This document shows positions 1 through 8,672 of a stretch of DNA of 32,693 nt, piece after piece. Under the pieces are notes generated by a model. The model searched no databases. It had not been told where the DNA came from and saw only the letters and a list, made by a program, of their open reading frames with translations. The position numbers were made by a program, and so were the translations under genes. The stretch comes from Gammaproteobacteria bacterium (lineage in GTDB: Bacteria > Pseudomonadota > Gammaproteobacteria > Pseudomonadales > Porticoccaceae). Location: NCBI GenBank assembly GCA_003645535.1, contig QNFP01000015.1:1-32693 (forward strand), in the 5' to 3' direction. Positions within the stretch are counted from its first letter, which is position 1. The number at the start of each line of letters is the position of its first letter.

Positions 1-134
1 ATCTCAGACCCCGCAAACTGCAAAATATTGCACTCGGGCCATCCATTTGATTGATGTTTCAGCATCACCCGCCAGTCTGTTATCCTTCGCGGTCTTTTAA
101 TTTTATATATTAAGCTTAGAACAGAGGATTAAAT

Positions 135-1970
135 ATGCCGACTTATCGCTCCCACACCACCACCCAGGGCCGCAATATGGCGGGTGCTCGTTCCCTGTGG
201 CGTGCGACTGGCATGAAGGACGAAGATTTCAGCAAACCTATTATCGCGGTCGCTAATTCATTTACCCAGTTTGTGCCTGGTCACGTACATCTAAAAGATC
301 TCGGCCAGATGGTGATCGGAGAAATCGAAAAGGCCGGTGGAGTCGGCAAAGAATTCAACACCATTGCCGTAGACGACGGCATTGCCATGGGCCATGACGG
401 CATGCTTTATTCTCTGCCATCGCGGGACATTATTGCCGATTCCGTAGAATACATGGTCAATGCACACTGTGCGGATGCACTGGTGTGCATCTCCAACTGC
501 GACAAAATTACTCCCGGCATGCTGATGGCCTCACTGCGGCTAAACATTCCTACTGTTTTCGTGTCTGGCGGCCCCATGGAAGCGGGCAAGACCAAACTCT
601 CTGATACCAAGCTTGATCTGGTCGACGCCATGATTATCGCTGTCGACGATTCCGCCAGTGATGAAAAAGTAGATGAATATGAACGCTCGGCCTGCCCGAC
701 GTGCGGTTCCTGTTCCGGCATGTTTACCGCCAACTCCATGAACTGTTTGACTGAAGCATTAGGGTTATCTTTGCCCGGCAATGGCTCACTGCTTGCCACT
801 CACGCCGATCGTCGCGAGCTATTTCTACAGGCTGGACGCCTGATCGTGGACATTACTAAACAACATTATGAAGAGGATAATTTCAACGTCCTGCCCCGTT
901 CAGTGGCCAGTTTCCAGGCCTTTGAAAACGCCATGAGTCTTGATATCGCCATGGGCGGTTCCACCAATACTATCTTGCACCTGCTGGCAGCTGCTCAGGA
1001 GGCGGAAGTCGATTTCACCATGACCGATATTGACCGGCTATCCCACAAGATTCCTCATCTATCCAAGGTAGCACCCAGTACACCGCTTTATCACATGGAA
1101 GATGTCCATCGCGCCGGCGGTGTCATGGGTATCCTTGGCGAACTGGACCGCGGCGGACTGTTACATGCTGACTTACCAACCATCTATGCCAGCAGCATGC
1201 GCGACGCACTTCAACACTGGGACATTATGCGCAATCCGAAAAACGAAGCGGTCGCCAAATTTTACAGCGCCGGCCCTGCAGGCATTCCTACTCAGGTCGC
1301 ATTTAGTCAGGATACCCGCTGGCCCAGCCTCGACAACGACAGAGTTGGCGGCTGTATCCGCAATGTTGAAAATGCCTATAGCAAAGACGGTGGACTAGCC
1401 GTACTTTACGGCAATATCGCCAAAGACGGCTGCGTGGTGAAAACCGCTGGTGTCGATGAATCGGTCCTTGTTTTCGAAGGCCCCGCCTATGTCTGTGAAA
1501 GTCAGGATGCTGCTGTAGAAGATATTCTCGCTGACAAGATAAAACCCGGTGACGTGGTGATTATTCGCTACGAAGGGCCTCGCGGCGGGCCAGGCATGCA
1601 GGAAATGCTCTACCCCACCAGCTATCTTAAATCCAAAGGTCTTGGCCAGGACTGCGCATTAGTCACCGACGGACGCTTCTCGGGCGGCACCTCAGGTTTG
1701 TCTATTGGCCACTGTTCACCGGAAGCCGCTTCTGGCGGCGCCATCGGCCTCATTGAGACCGGTGATCTGATCCACATCGATATCCCCAAACGAACAATTG
1801 ATGTAAAGCTCAGCGAAAAGGAGCTAGCGCAACGTCGAAGCGCACGCGACACGCTGGGCTGGCAGCCGAGGGAAAAGAGACCCCGCAAAGTCACTGCCGC
1901 CCTCAAGGCCTACGCGCTACTGGCAACCAGTGCCGACAGGGGTGCAGTGAGGGATCTATCTCGCCTGTAA
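135..1970 (+). CDS. ilvD: Dihydroxy-acid dehydratase
   Basis: IlvD dehydrates 2,3-dihydroxy-isovalerate and 2,3-dihydroxy-methylvalerate to the 2-keto acids that precede valine, leucine and isoleucine. The 611-residue protein is full length and close to the E. coli enzyme throughout. Visible signatures are the N-terminal [15 protein letters not shown], the FVPGHVHL segment, cysteine 122 in [11 protein letters not shown], and the cysteine-rich [19 protein letters not shown] at about 183-201, which carries iron-sulfur ligands. Near the C-terminus are [15 protein letters not shown] and SPEAASGG. The FVPGH form without a cysteine resembles the E. coli oxygen-sensitive [4Fe-4S] type; that is inferred from homology. 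The start has an AGAGG ribosome site seven bases upstream. An exbD gene follows after 37 bp and may be co-transcribed. Confidence 0.98.
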   Translation: MPTYRSHTTTQGRNMAGARSLWRATGMKDEDFSKPIIAVANSFTQFVPGHVHLKDLGQMVIGEIEKAGGVGKEFNTIAVDDGIAMGHDGMLYSLPSRDIIADSVEYMVNAHCADALVCISNCDKITPGMLMASLRLNIPTVFVSGGPMEAGKTKLSDTKLDLVDAMIIAVDDSASDEKVDEYERSACPTCGSCSGMFTANSMNCLTEALGLSLPGNGSLLATHADRRELFLQAGRLIVDITKQHYEEDNFNVLPRSVASFQAFENAMSLDIAMGGSTNTILHLLAAAQEAEVDFTMTDIDRLSHKIPHLSKVAPSTPLYHMEDVHRAGGVMGILGELDRGGLLHADLPTIYASSMRDALQHWDIMRNPKNEAVAKFYSAGPAGIPTQVAFSQDTRWPSLDNDRVGGCIRNVENAYSKDGGLAVLYGNIAKDGCVVKTAGVDESVLVFEGPAYVCESQDAAVEDILADKIKPGDVVIIRYEGPRGGPGMQEMLYPTSYLKSKGLGQDCALVTDGRFSGGTSGLSIGHCSPEAASGGAIGLIETGDLIHIDIPKRTIDVKLSEKELAQRRSARDTLGWQPREKRPRKVTAALKAYALLATSADRGAVRDLSRL

Positions 1971-2007
1971 ATACTGATATGGCTGCAAAACCTACCCGGG
2001 ATCAGCC

Positions 2008-2418
2008 ATGAGCCTTGGCAAACGCAGACTCGAAGAGGAAACGCAGATTGATCTGACGCCAATGCTTGACGTGGTGTTTATCCTGTTAATCTTTTTTGTG
2101 ATTACCGCTGCTTTTGTCGATGAAACCGCCATTGACGTACAGCATGCACCCACTTCGACAAGCCCTGCCACAGAAGAAAGTCAGGATATCATTTTCCATG
2201 TTAGTGCTGACAACGACATTCTCCTGGAGGGCAGGCGAGTCGATATACGTTCCGTACGCGCTAATGTAGAAAGGCTCCATGCCAGCAACCCTGAAACAAA
2301 AGTAATTATTAACACAGATTCCCGTGCCCTCACCGCTACATATATTCGTATCGCCGATCAGGCCATAGCGGCGGGAATTGAGAATGTTGTTTTAGTGACG
2401 ACCGCTACCTCGCCCTGA
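2008..2418 (+). CDS. exbD: Orphan ExbD/TolR-family biopolymer transport protein
   Basis: This 136-residue protein belongs to the ExbD/TolR family, which forms the proton-conducting core with ExbB/TolQ pentamers in the inner membrane. It has a short basic cytoplasmic N-terminus, then IDLTPMLDVVFILLIFFVITA (about 14-34), a single membrane helix with the conserved proton-carrying aspartate at D21. A periplasmic domain follows, ending in a typical IADQAIAAGIENVVLVT. It lies 37 bp after ilvD on the plus strand with no exbB or tonB beside it. It faces the TonB2-type operon, which has its own ExbD (4531-4944). Both share the LTPMLDVVFILLIFF core but their periplasmic parts differ. It may be a second ExbD for that operon, displaced to the other strand, or may partner an ExbB elsewhere. 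The family is clear; the partner is not. Confidence 0.9.
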   Translation: MSLGKRRLEEETQIDLTPMLDVVFILLIFFVITAAFVDETAIDVQHAPTSTSPATEESQDIIFHVSADNDILLEGRRVDIRSVRANVERLHASNPETKVIINTDSRALTATYIRIADQAIAAGIENVVLVTTATSP

Positions 2419-2480
2419 GGAATCTCTGGGCAATTTGCTCCGCTCGGCTACGTAAAATTCCGCTTATGCGAGGCATAACA

Positions 2481-3824
2481 CTAAGCACTACAAGCTGGTA
2501 AATCGGCCCCTGCAGCCCGTAAGTCCTTAACCCGCTCTTCCTCTACCTGAGTATAGTCCGCCCATTGCCTGGCTTTGGTGGCGACGGCTCTGTACTTGCC
2601 TGCCTGCTCGAAAGCTTTTGCCGCATGGTCATAACAATGCAAATTCAATTGTGCATTACCCAGCACAAGCTGCAGGAAACCCGGTTTTTTTAGCTCACCT
2701 TTGTCAATGGCGTTTAGTGCTGCTGCCACCGCGCTGGCACTGTCACCGATATCAAGATAAACACTGGCCAGCTGCGCGTAAATATTGCCCTGCCCGGACA
2801 ACGTCGCCGCTTTTTCCAGCACAGGTCTAGCCCTTTTGCCTTCGCCCGCCTGCTGCCAGGCCAGCCCCAGCAACTCCAGATGTCCGCCTGCAGACCCGAT
2901 CGACCCGTTGTTTATAGCAGTGTCGAGTATTTTTGCCGCCTGGTAGGGCGTATTTGCGCCGAGGTATAAATACGCCAGTGACACCAGCTCACGCTCTTTT
3001 TTTAAAGCGCCGGCCAGATAGATAATTTCCGTGGCCACCAATCGCTCCATATCTTCGCCCAGTTCACCGTATAAGCCCCCTAGCTGATGCCAATAACGGT
3101 AACGTGGGTAATGCGTGATCAGCTGCTTTAATACCGGCAGGGCTAGCCGATATTGCTGTTGTTCAAAATACAGCAAGCTTTGCAGAGACCACCAACTCTC
3201 CGGCGGCAACTTGCCCTTCGCCTGATAATCATTTATCGCCTCACCGACATACCGCAACGATGCCTGCTTGCGGCCCAATTGATAATAGGCTTGCGCCAGC
3301 AGGGCTTTGGTTGGTGGATCGCCAGTCTGGCCATCGACTGTTAAAGCCTCCATCCAGCGTTCAAGAAATCCGGCAGCATTGGTGTAATCTTCGCGCTGAA
3401 AATACAACTGGGCCACCGTATTGAAAGTACTCACTTTCATTTTTCTCTCAACCTCTGGCTCATCGATAAGCTTCAGATAAGTAGCCAGGGCCTGTTGATA
3501 ATTTTGTCGCGAGAAATACACGTAACCAAGATAGTTCCATACCTGGGATTTTTCGAAGCTGGTGGTGCAGTGTTTCCCAGCGGCGGCATTCAACACTTGC
3601 TCTGCACGCGACCACTGCTGAGCCGCAATAACCTCCTGCGCAGCTTCTAATTTCACCGCGCAAAGCCGACCCACCGCCTGACGTTTACGAGTGAGGGCAC
3701 TTGCATATTGACTTTTCTTTGCGGCCTTATCATCGTCAGCAACAGCGCATGAGAGAGTCGCCAGGGCAGCAAAAAAAAACGCCGCCAGATGGCTAATAAT
3801 GTATCGACCGGGGCTACTGCGCAT
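2481..3824 (-). CDS. Periplasmic tetratricopeptide-repeat protein of the TonB2 operon
   Basis: A 447-residue protein beginning with an N-terminal export signal (basic start, hydrophobic stretch about 9-27, probable cleavage after AVA near residue 29). The rest is almost entirely alpha-helical TPR-like repeats, for example WNYLGYVYFSRQNYQQALATYLKLI, FNTVAQLYFQREDYTNAAGFLERWM and LLAQAYYQLGRKQASLRYVGEAI. TPR arrays mediate protein contacts. It is the last gene of the DUF3450-TtpC-ExbB-ExbD-TonB operon, starting 9 bp after the tonB stop. TPR proteins are commonly encoded at this place in Vibrio/Alteromonas TonB2 clusters. A role as periplasmic accessory to TonB energy transduction is inferred from position. 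The cysteine at 26 is not in a good lipobox, so a lipoprotein is less likely. An imperfect TTATGC-GAG-GCATAA hairpin lies just past the stop. Confidence 0.85.
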   Translation of the reverse strand: MRSSPGRYIISHLAAFFFAALATLSCAVADDDKAAKKSQYASALTRKRQAVGRLCAVKLEAAQEVIAAQQWSRAEQVLNAAAGKHCTTSFEKSQVWNYLGYVYFSRQNYQQALATYLKLIDEPEVERKMKVSTFNTVAQLYFQREDYTNAAGFLERWMEALTVDGQTGDPPTKALLAQAYYQLGRKQASLRYVGEAINDYQAKGKLPPESWWSLQSLLYFEQQQYRLALPVLKQLITHYPRYRYWHQLGGLYGELGEDMERLVATEIIYLAGALKKERELVSLAYLYLGANTPYQAAKILDTAINNGSIGSAGGHLELLGLAWQQAGEGKRARPVLEKAATLSGQGNIYAQLASVYLDIGDSASAVAAALNAIDKGELKKPGFLQLVLGNAQLNLHCYDHAAKAFEQAGKYRAVATKARQWADYTQVEEERVKDLRAAGADLPACSA

Positions 3825-3833
3825 GGATACCGA

Positions 3834-4538
3834 TTACTCGAGCCGAAAGGTAAATTTATACATCACGCCAGGCACTTCGACACCCTGGCCATCTATGACC
3901 CGCGGATTGTATTTGAGCTTTAGCGCAGCCTTCCGGGCAGCACTACCAAAACCGTAGTTTCGTGGAGATTCCTCCAGTAACTTAACGTCACGCACACCAC
4001 CAGTGGTGGTAATCACCACCTCTACAACAGCATAACCCTGGCGACCCCGAGCAAGCGCACGACGCGGGTACAGAGGCAGCGGCACATACACCGGAATATA
4101 ATCAGTATCGCGGGCAAAATCACCACTTCCCAGACCAATATTCAAACCCACTGTGGGCATCGGTGCAGCCTGCAAACGGATCGCAGCCGTCGGCATATTA
4201 AAATGCAGATTTTCCCTGGGCATAGTCGGCAGTATCATTGCTGGCTCGGAGGGCCGCTTCGGCCTCGACGCCTTGGCTAATTCAGTCAGGGTGCGTTCAG
4301 GCTGCCAGATATCGGCAATTTTATAACGTCCTCTGGTATCAGGTACTTCGCCTCGGCTCACCACCATTAATACCATCAACACCAATAGCACCGCAGTTAC
4401 CACCACAGCGCCGAACAGAGCCATGACAAAGCGAGCAGCAACATTGTCGCGAAATCGTTCGTTAGCTGGGCTTCGCACAGTCGAGCTTTGGCCTGAAAAA
4501 CCAGGGGCGGGAGAATTAAGCGCGGAAAACCTAATCAC
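3834..4538 (-). CDS. tonB: TonB2-type energy transducer TonB
   Basis: TonB links the inner-membrane ExbB/ExbD motor to outer-membrane TonB-dependent receptors. From a GTG start that overlaps the exbD stop by 8 bases, the protein has about 234 residues. It has a basic cytoplasmic N-terminus, one membrane helix (MALFGAVVVTAVLLVLMVLMVV), a short periplasmic linker with few prolines, and a C-terminal TonB domain. That domain contains YVPLPLYPRRALARGRQGYAVVEVVITTTGGVRDVKLLEESP and ends in FTFRLE. The short linker and small size match TonB2-type rather than E. coli TonB. The open frame extends upstream to 4646, but that part overlaps exbD and looks like non-coding reading. An ATG at 4424 directly before the membrane helix (196 residues) is the alternative start. 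Confidence 0.88.
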   Translation of the reverse strand: MIRFSALNSPAPGFSGQSSTVRSPANERFRDNVAARFVMALFGAVVVTAVLLVLMVLMVVSRGEVPDTRGRYKIADIWQPERTLTELAKASRPKRPSEPAMILPTMPRENLHFNMPTAAIRLQAAPMPTVGLNIGLGSGDFARDTDYIPVYVPLPLYPRRALARGRQGYAVVEVVITTTGGVRDVKLLEESPRNYGFGSAARKAALKLKYNPRVIDGQGVEVPGVMYKFTFRLE

Positions 4539-4944
4539 GGAGAGTCGACACCGATATATCGCTGATACCCAACTGTGTAGCCAAATCCGTGACCAGAGCG
4601 AGACGACCGATACTGGCCCGATTGTCAACCTGTACCACCAGGCCACCCCGTGGGTTTTCGGCTTGCAGGCGGGAAAGTGCTAACTTAACCTGGTTGTCAG
4701 CAAGGGGTGCTTTATCCATCCAGATGACATCATGCTGGTCAATCGCCACCAGTATCGCGGGCTTTCTCAGCTCTGCAGTCAGGGCCTCACTGCGTTCCAC
4801 CTCAGGCCCCGGAACCTTCACAAACGAGGCGGTTACAATAAAGAAAATCAACAGAATAAATACCACGTCGAGCATCGGTGTCAGGTCAATAGCCTGCACC
4901 AGTGCAGCGTCGGTGTTGAGTTCACGCTTTAATGCTCGGCGCAT
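4531..4944 (-). CDS. exbD: ExbD2, TonB system proton-channel subunit
   Basis: A 137-residue ExbD/TolR-family protein. Residues 19-42 (IDLTPMLDVVFILLIFFIVTASFV) form the single membrane helix with conserved aspartate D26. The remainder is a periplasmic domain ending in ALVTDLATQLGISDISVST, typical of the family. The gene starts inside the end of exbB (16-base overlap), and its stop overlaps the GTG chosen for tonB, so exbB, exbD and tonB are probably translationally coupled. An AGAG element precedes the ATG. With ExbB it would convert proton motive force into movement of TonB. Confidence 0.95.
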   Translation of the reverse strand: MRRALKRELNTDAALVQAIDLTPMLDVVFILLIFFIVTASFVKVPGPEVERSEALTAELRKPAILVAIDQHDVIWMDKAPLADNQVKLALSRLQAENPRGGLVVQVDNRASIGRLALVTDLATQLGISDISVSTLRD

Positions 4945-5489
4945 AACTCTTCTTCGGGTAGAGGGTCTTCCATAAGCAGACTGTTTTCGAGCCGGGCTTT
5001 TCCCCGCCGCGCCAGGCGGTCAATACCGGTAAGACCAATAACGCCGGATAGTGCCGCCACCATACCCGCCATCGTCGGCACGGTGGCTCGGGAAACGCCA
5101 CTCGACATCGCCCGTGCACCACCACCTTCGGCAATGGCCATGGCTTCGAACACACTCACCATGCCGGTAACGGTACCCAGTAAGCCAAACAGTGGGGCCA
5201 GTGCTACCAGTGTTTTTATCATCGGCAGGAAGCGGTCGATACGAGCATTTATTTCAGCGATCAGCGCCGCACGCACCTGTCGGGCTCGGCGTGAGTGTCG
5301 ATCGGTGCGCAACTGCCAGCTATGGAAACATTGAGCGATATCAGCCCGCAGGGCAGTGCGATAATAAATCAGGCGTTCAATTAGTAACAACCACATAAGC
5401 AAAATCAAGCCGATAATAAATAACAGCACCGGCCCGCCCATATCTAGCAATCGTTGCAAGTGATTGATCATGTCGAGTGCGACATTCAT
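4929..5489 (-). CDS. exbB: ExbB2, MotA/TolQ/ExbB proton-channel protein
   Basis: A 186-residue member of the MotA/TolQ/ExbB family. Three membrane segments are visible: GGPVLLFIIGLILLMWLLLIERLIYY (about 18-43), MIKTLVALAPLFGLLGTVTGMVSVF (about 94-118) and TVPTMAGMVAALSGVIGLTGIDRLA (about 136-160). The second contains the family signature LAPLFGLLGTVTGM. It is the short ExbB of the TonB2-type operon and forms the pentameric scaffold around ExbD. The start is 35 bp downstream of the TtpC-like gene. No strong ribosome site is seen before the ATG. Confidence 0.95.
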   Translation of the reverse strand: MNVALDMINHLQRLLDMGGPVLLFIIGLILLMWLLLIERLIYYRTALRADIAQCFHSWQLRTDRHSRRARQVRAALIAEINARIDRFLPMIKTLVALAPLFGLLGTVTGMVSVFEAMAIAEGGGARAMSSGVSRATVPTMAGMVAALSGVIGLTGIDRLARRGKARLENSLLMEDPLPEEELCAEH

Positions 5490-5524
5490 GGCTATTTTGT
5501 ATCAATCATTTTATGCGACTAATT

Positions 5525-6973
5525 TTACGGAACTAATTTTGTTGTGGTTTGATCGCCGGCGTTGGGCTCCACAGGAGATCGCCTCACTTCGGCTTTGAGC
5601 GCAACTATCCCTGCACTCTGCTCTTCGAGCACATGCAGAATACTGCGTGCATAGCCATTAACCCAAGTATGTAGAAGTAAGGTGGGAATCGCTACGAGAA
5701 GACCCAGCACCGTGGTCACCAGAGCCTGGGAAATACCTCCAGCCATTAGTTTCGGATCGCCTGCACCAAAAATCGTGATCTGTTGAAACACCACGATCAT
5801 ACCCGTAACGGTGCCCAACAAGCCCATAAGGGGCGCGATCATGGCAATAATTTTAAGCAGGTTCAGTGCGTACTCTATAGCCGGACGTTCTTTAAGAATC
5901 GCCTCGTGAAGTTTTAGTTCCATCGATTCCGGGTCGAGCCCCGCATAGGTGTCAGCTACAATCAGTATCCGCCCGAGGGGATTATTTTTCTCAGCCTCTG
6001 GGTTTTTCAACTGCAAATGCACACGTGCAGATACACTCCGTAAAACCACCGCTCGCCACAGCGCCAACACCAGTGCTATCACGCCAAGTCCAGTAATCAC
6101 ATAACCCACCAGGCCGCCCTGATGCCATTTTTCCATCAGCCCAGGTCGGTCTACCAGACCACGTAGCAAATCACCCCCCGCCGGGCCAGTCGGATCAACC
6201 GCAACAGGAGTAAAACCATCGCTGGCAGACTGCAGGGCAATTGCGCCTTTAGCCAGGCCTCTTGGCTGGCGCATCAATTCGGCAAGCACAGCATTATCCG
6301 GGTTGTAACTCAGATAATGCCCATCGGACACTATGTTGAACAGGCCAATGCGCACTACCTCCTGCTCACTCTGGGAACCATCGGTCGTTAATACTCCAGT
6401 TTTAAAACGACTGATGCGGCCCCCTTCAACCATTTCCCGACTCATCTGGTAGGCCAGGTTTTCGATATCTTCAAGTGACGGCAGACGACTATTGCTGCTC
6501 ATTTTTTCAATCAATTTATTGAGTTGTTCGGTGCGCCCAGGATACTGCACACTCACCAGGGATCTATCGAGGCGATTAACAGTATCACCCGCAGCGGCGG
6601 TAATATGGCCAAACAGCTCTTTTAACGTACCCAGACGTTCTTGCAGTTGCTCTTGCAAGATCTCAAGCTCCCGCTCGTTACTGGCATAGGTTTTTTCCAG
6701 TTCAGCACTGCGACTTTCTTCTTCAACCTCCCGCAGTTCTGCCTGTTTGAGTAATTTCGCCTGACGATTTTTATCCTCTTTAAACTCCTGCTCGCGCTGC
6801 CGATGTTCTTTCGATTCGCTAAGCCGCGCAGCCTTTATCAGGCGTAATAGTTCGTCGAGTGATTTGGCCTGCTCCTCCGCTACTACTTTCGTTGGTGATA
6901 CCAGTACTACCAGCATCAACAACAACGCAGTCGCCAGCCCACATAGGCGACCATTGATTTGCTGCCGGCTCAC
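5525..6973 (-). CDS. TtpC-like large ExbB protein with periplasmic coiled-coil extension
   Basis: A 482-residue MotA/TolQ/ExbB-family protein with a long N-terminal extension, like TtpC of Vibrio TonB2 systems. Residues 1-32 are a signal sequence (LCGLATALLLMLVVLVSPTKVVA). About 33-130 is a charged coiled coil (EHRQREQEFKEDKNRQAKLLKQAELREVEEE and following). A periplasmic domain is next, and then three membrane segments: YVITGLGVIALVLALW (about 290), the signature IAMIAPLMGLLGTVTGMIVVF (about 380-400), and LVTTVLGLLVAIPTLLL (about 425). The start is GTG and overlaps the stop of the DUF3450 gene by four bases (GTGA), indicating coupling. Known TtpC proteins are required for TonB2-dependent iron uptake in Vibrio; the same role here is inferred from architecture and operon order. 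Confidence 0.9.
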   Translation of the reverse strand: MSRQQINGRLCGLATALLLMLVVLVSPTKVVAEEQAKSLDELLRLIKAARLSESKEHRQREQEFKEDKNRQAKLLKQAELREVEEESRSAELEKTYASNERELEILQEQLQERLGTLKELFGHITAAAGDTVNRLDRSLVSVQYPGRTEQLNKLIEKMSSNSRLPSLEDIENLAYQMSREMVEGGRISRFKTGVLTTDGSQSEQEVVRIGLFNIVSDGHYLSYNPDNAVLAELMRQPRGLAKGAIALQSASDGFTPVAVDPTGPAGGDLLRGLVDRPGLMEKWHQGGLVGYVITGLGVIALVLALWRAVVLRSVSARVHLQLKNPEAEKNNPLGRILIVADTYAGLDPESMELKLHEAILKERPAIEYALNLLKIIAMIAPLMGLLGTVTGMIVVFQQITIFGAGDPKLMAGGISQALVTTVLGLLVAIPTLLLHTWVNGYARSILHVLEEQSAGIVALKAEVRRSPVEPNAGDQTTTKLVP

Positions 6974-7917
6974 GACGCCGGCTCCGAGTTCGCCGGCGCG
7001 CTGACTGGCAGCTTGATCATATCGAGAGGCGCCTGCTTTTTAGCCATGCGAATGGCGTCTGCCACGGCGCGGCGATAGTCGCGTGCCGGCAATGCCTGCC
7101 ACTGATGAGTGGTTTTATTCCACACCTCGGTCAGCGCCTGATCGCCGCTCTGATACAAAAACGCTACGCGCCCGATTCGTAAAAATGTGCCCTGGCGCTC
7201 CTGGCCATCCACTTCCAGCACACCGTCGAATTGTTCGATGGTGATGCCGTATTCACTTTCAATATCGTAAAGCTCAAGTACCTGCCGAAATTTTTCAGCA
7301 GCGCTAAAGCGTGGAGAGTCCATATTTTTGCGAACTTGCTCAATACTGAGCTGACGCTCCTGCGTCCTGAACGGTAAATCGAGGCCAAGAAATTGCTCAA
7401 GAGCATTTAGCATAGTAAGTGACAGCGGTGTGATCTGACGCTCCATCAAAGCGGCATTCTGGATAGATTGCTTTATCTCTGTCACGGTGCGGCGCTGATT
7501 CTCAACTTGCCGAGCGAGCTGAGCGTTATAAACCTGTAAGCCTTCTATTTGCTTGTTAACTAGTTGAAACTGGCGCAGTAAATCATCGGTTTGCTCAGCT
7601 GTCTGGTCAATGCGACGCTGCGCGGCCTGAGCTGCAGCAGTCTTATCGGCACCGGCTTTTAACAAAGTATCAAGCTCAGCTGCCTCAACCTCTGCGGGGT
7701 CAATAAAGGTCGTCAAAACCAGCATCAAAACAACCGTCGGCACTAAGGCCAAAAATACCATCATCCGGCTAATGAGTATGTTGACTGAACTAATACTCCG
7801 CTCGCTATCAATAGTACTGCTGCCTGATCGCCCCATGACATAGTGTTGTTTCACTTTGTGATCTATCTCCCCGGCTCTGCATTCTGGCGCCATGGCATAC
7901 AAATCAATTTCCTTCAT
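6970..7917 (-). CDS. DUF3450 family periplasmic protein of the TonB2 operon
   Basis: First gene of the TonB2-type cluster after folA. The core is a DUF3450 protein. A hydrophobic signal (MMVFLALVPTVVLMLVLTTF) is followed by a long coiled coil (about 90-160 from the first ATG: AAAQAAQRRIDQTAEQTDDLLRQ and following). After it comes a domain with PLSLTMLNALEQFLGLDLPF and FLRIGRVAFLYQS, characteristic of the family. DUF3450 proteins accompany TtpC in Vibrio-type clusters, but their biochemical role is unknown to me. Two starts are possible. The ATG at 7917 overlaps the folA stop (ATGA) and gives 315 residues, with a 51-residue hydrophilic extension ahead of the signal. The ATG at 7764 gives 264 residues, the usual family length, with the signal at the N-terminus. 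I favour 7764 biologically; the outer boundary is listed. Confidence 0.82.
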   Translation of the reverse strand: MKEIDLYAMAPECRAGEIDHKVKQHYVMGRSGSSTIDSERSISSVNILISRMMVFLALVPTVVLMLVLTTFIDPAEVEAAELDTLLKAGADKTAAAQAAQRRIDQTAEQTDDLLRQFQLVNKQIEGLQVYNAQLARQVENQRRTVTEIKQSIQNAALMERQITPLSLTMLNALEQFLGLDLPFRTQERQLSIEQVRKNMDSPRFSAAEKFRQVLELYDIESEYGITIEQFDGVLEVDGQERQGTFLRIGRVAFLYQSGDQALTEVWNKTTHQWQALPARDYRRAVADAIRMAKKQAPLDMIKLPVSAPANSEPAS

Positions 7918-8417
7918 TTTCTATCCAGACGCACAAATGTGCAGGCAGGCGTTTGTCCATCAGCGTCAATATGCTGCACTGGAGTTTCCAACCACTCTGC
8001 CATATCCAGATCCGGGAAAAAAGCATCGCCTTCAATCTCTATGTGTACACGCGTCAAATACAGTCTCTGCGCCCTGGGTAGCGCCTCACGGTAGACCGCC
8101 TCACCGCCAATTACCATCATTTCCTCTACGCCAGAGGCGACGACAATTTTTGTCGCTATTGCCAAAGCCTGTGTCAAATCAGCCGCAATTTCGACGCCCT
8201 CAGCCCACCAGGACGTATCACGGGTCATCACAATATTGGTGCGCCCGGGCAGGGGTTTGCCAATCGACATATAGGTACGACGGCCCATGATGATCGGCTT
8301 GCCCATAGTTAGTTTCTTGAAATGCTGTAGATCAGCAGAAATCTGCCAGGGCAGCTCATTGTTTACACCGATGATGCCATTTGTTGAGATCGCTGCGATC
8401 AAAGCCAGTTTTGTCAC
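7914..8417 (-). CDS. folA: Dihydrofolate reductase
   Basis: Reduces dihydrofolate to tetrahydrofolate with NADPH; cytoplasmic. The 167-residue sequence shows the full chromosomal DHFR pattern: IAAISTNGIIGVNNELPWQISADLQHFK with the catalytic aspartate at D29, GKPIIMGRRTYMSIGKPLPGRTNIVMTR, the MMVIGGEAVYREALP cofactor-binding segment, and the C-terminal TFVRLDR strand. The GTG at 8417 is chosen because AGGA lies seven bases upstream. A TTG one codon earlier (8420) is possible but too close to the ribosome site. The stop overlaps the first ATG of the DUF3450 frame (ATGA), so folA may be co-transcribed with the TonB2-type operon. Confidence 0.96.
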   Translation of the reverse strand: MTKLALIAAISTNGIIGVNNELPWQISADLQHFKKLTMGKPIIMGRRTYMSIGKPLPGRTNIVMTRDTSWWAEGVEIAADLTQALAIATKIVVASGVEEMMVIGGEAVYREALPRAQRLYLTRVHIEIEGDAFFPDLDMAEWLETPVQHIDADGQTPACTFVRLDRK

Positions 8418-8602
8418 CAAGAAATCCTGGGTTATAAGTGAGTTTAAGGGGCACTATGCCTACGTTATTCGCTACTATGCACCGATAATACTATGTCCTC
8501 GCAATACACCCGACAGAAGCGGCACGAGCTATTTTCCAACAGTCGCTGCAGCTTGGCCAGCAAATATAGTGAGCATATTTATCATCTGCCCTGCATCTCC
8601 AG

Positions 8603-8632
8603 TTGACCTCGGTTAAGTCAAACTCTTAATAT
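8603..8632 (+). promoter_or_regulatory. Putative sigma70 promoter of the flavin oxidoreductase gene
   Basis: TTGACC (8603-8608) and TAATAT (8627-8632) are separated by 18 bases, about 40 bp before the ATG at 8673. The -35 lies in an inverted repeat TTGAC-N9-GTCAA (8603-8621), which could be an operator. Prediction by eye only. Confidence 0.45.
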
Positions 8633-8672
8633 CCGCATCCACCTTTACCAAACTCTGCAGGAAACCAGACAG

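Noticed and set aside
407-799. 130-codon open frame antisense to ilvD
   Set aside because: It lies entirely within the conserved ilvD coding sequence and has no recognisable protein features.
2464-2478. TTATGC-GAG-GCATAA hairpin as a terminator
   Set aside because: Short AT-rich stem with a three-base loop and no T run. It may be chance.
4539-4646. N-terminal extension of tonB
   Set aside because: The frame is open here but overlaps exbD fully, and the residues do not look like a TonB N-terminus. The GTG at 4538 is preferred.
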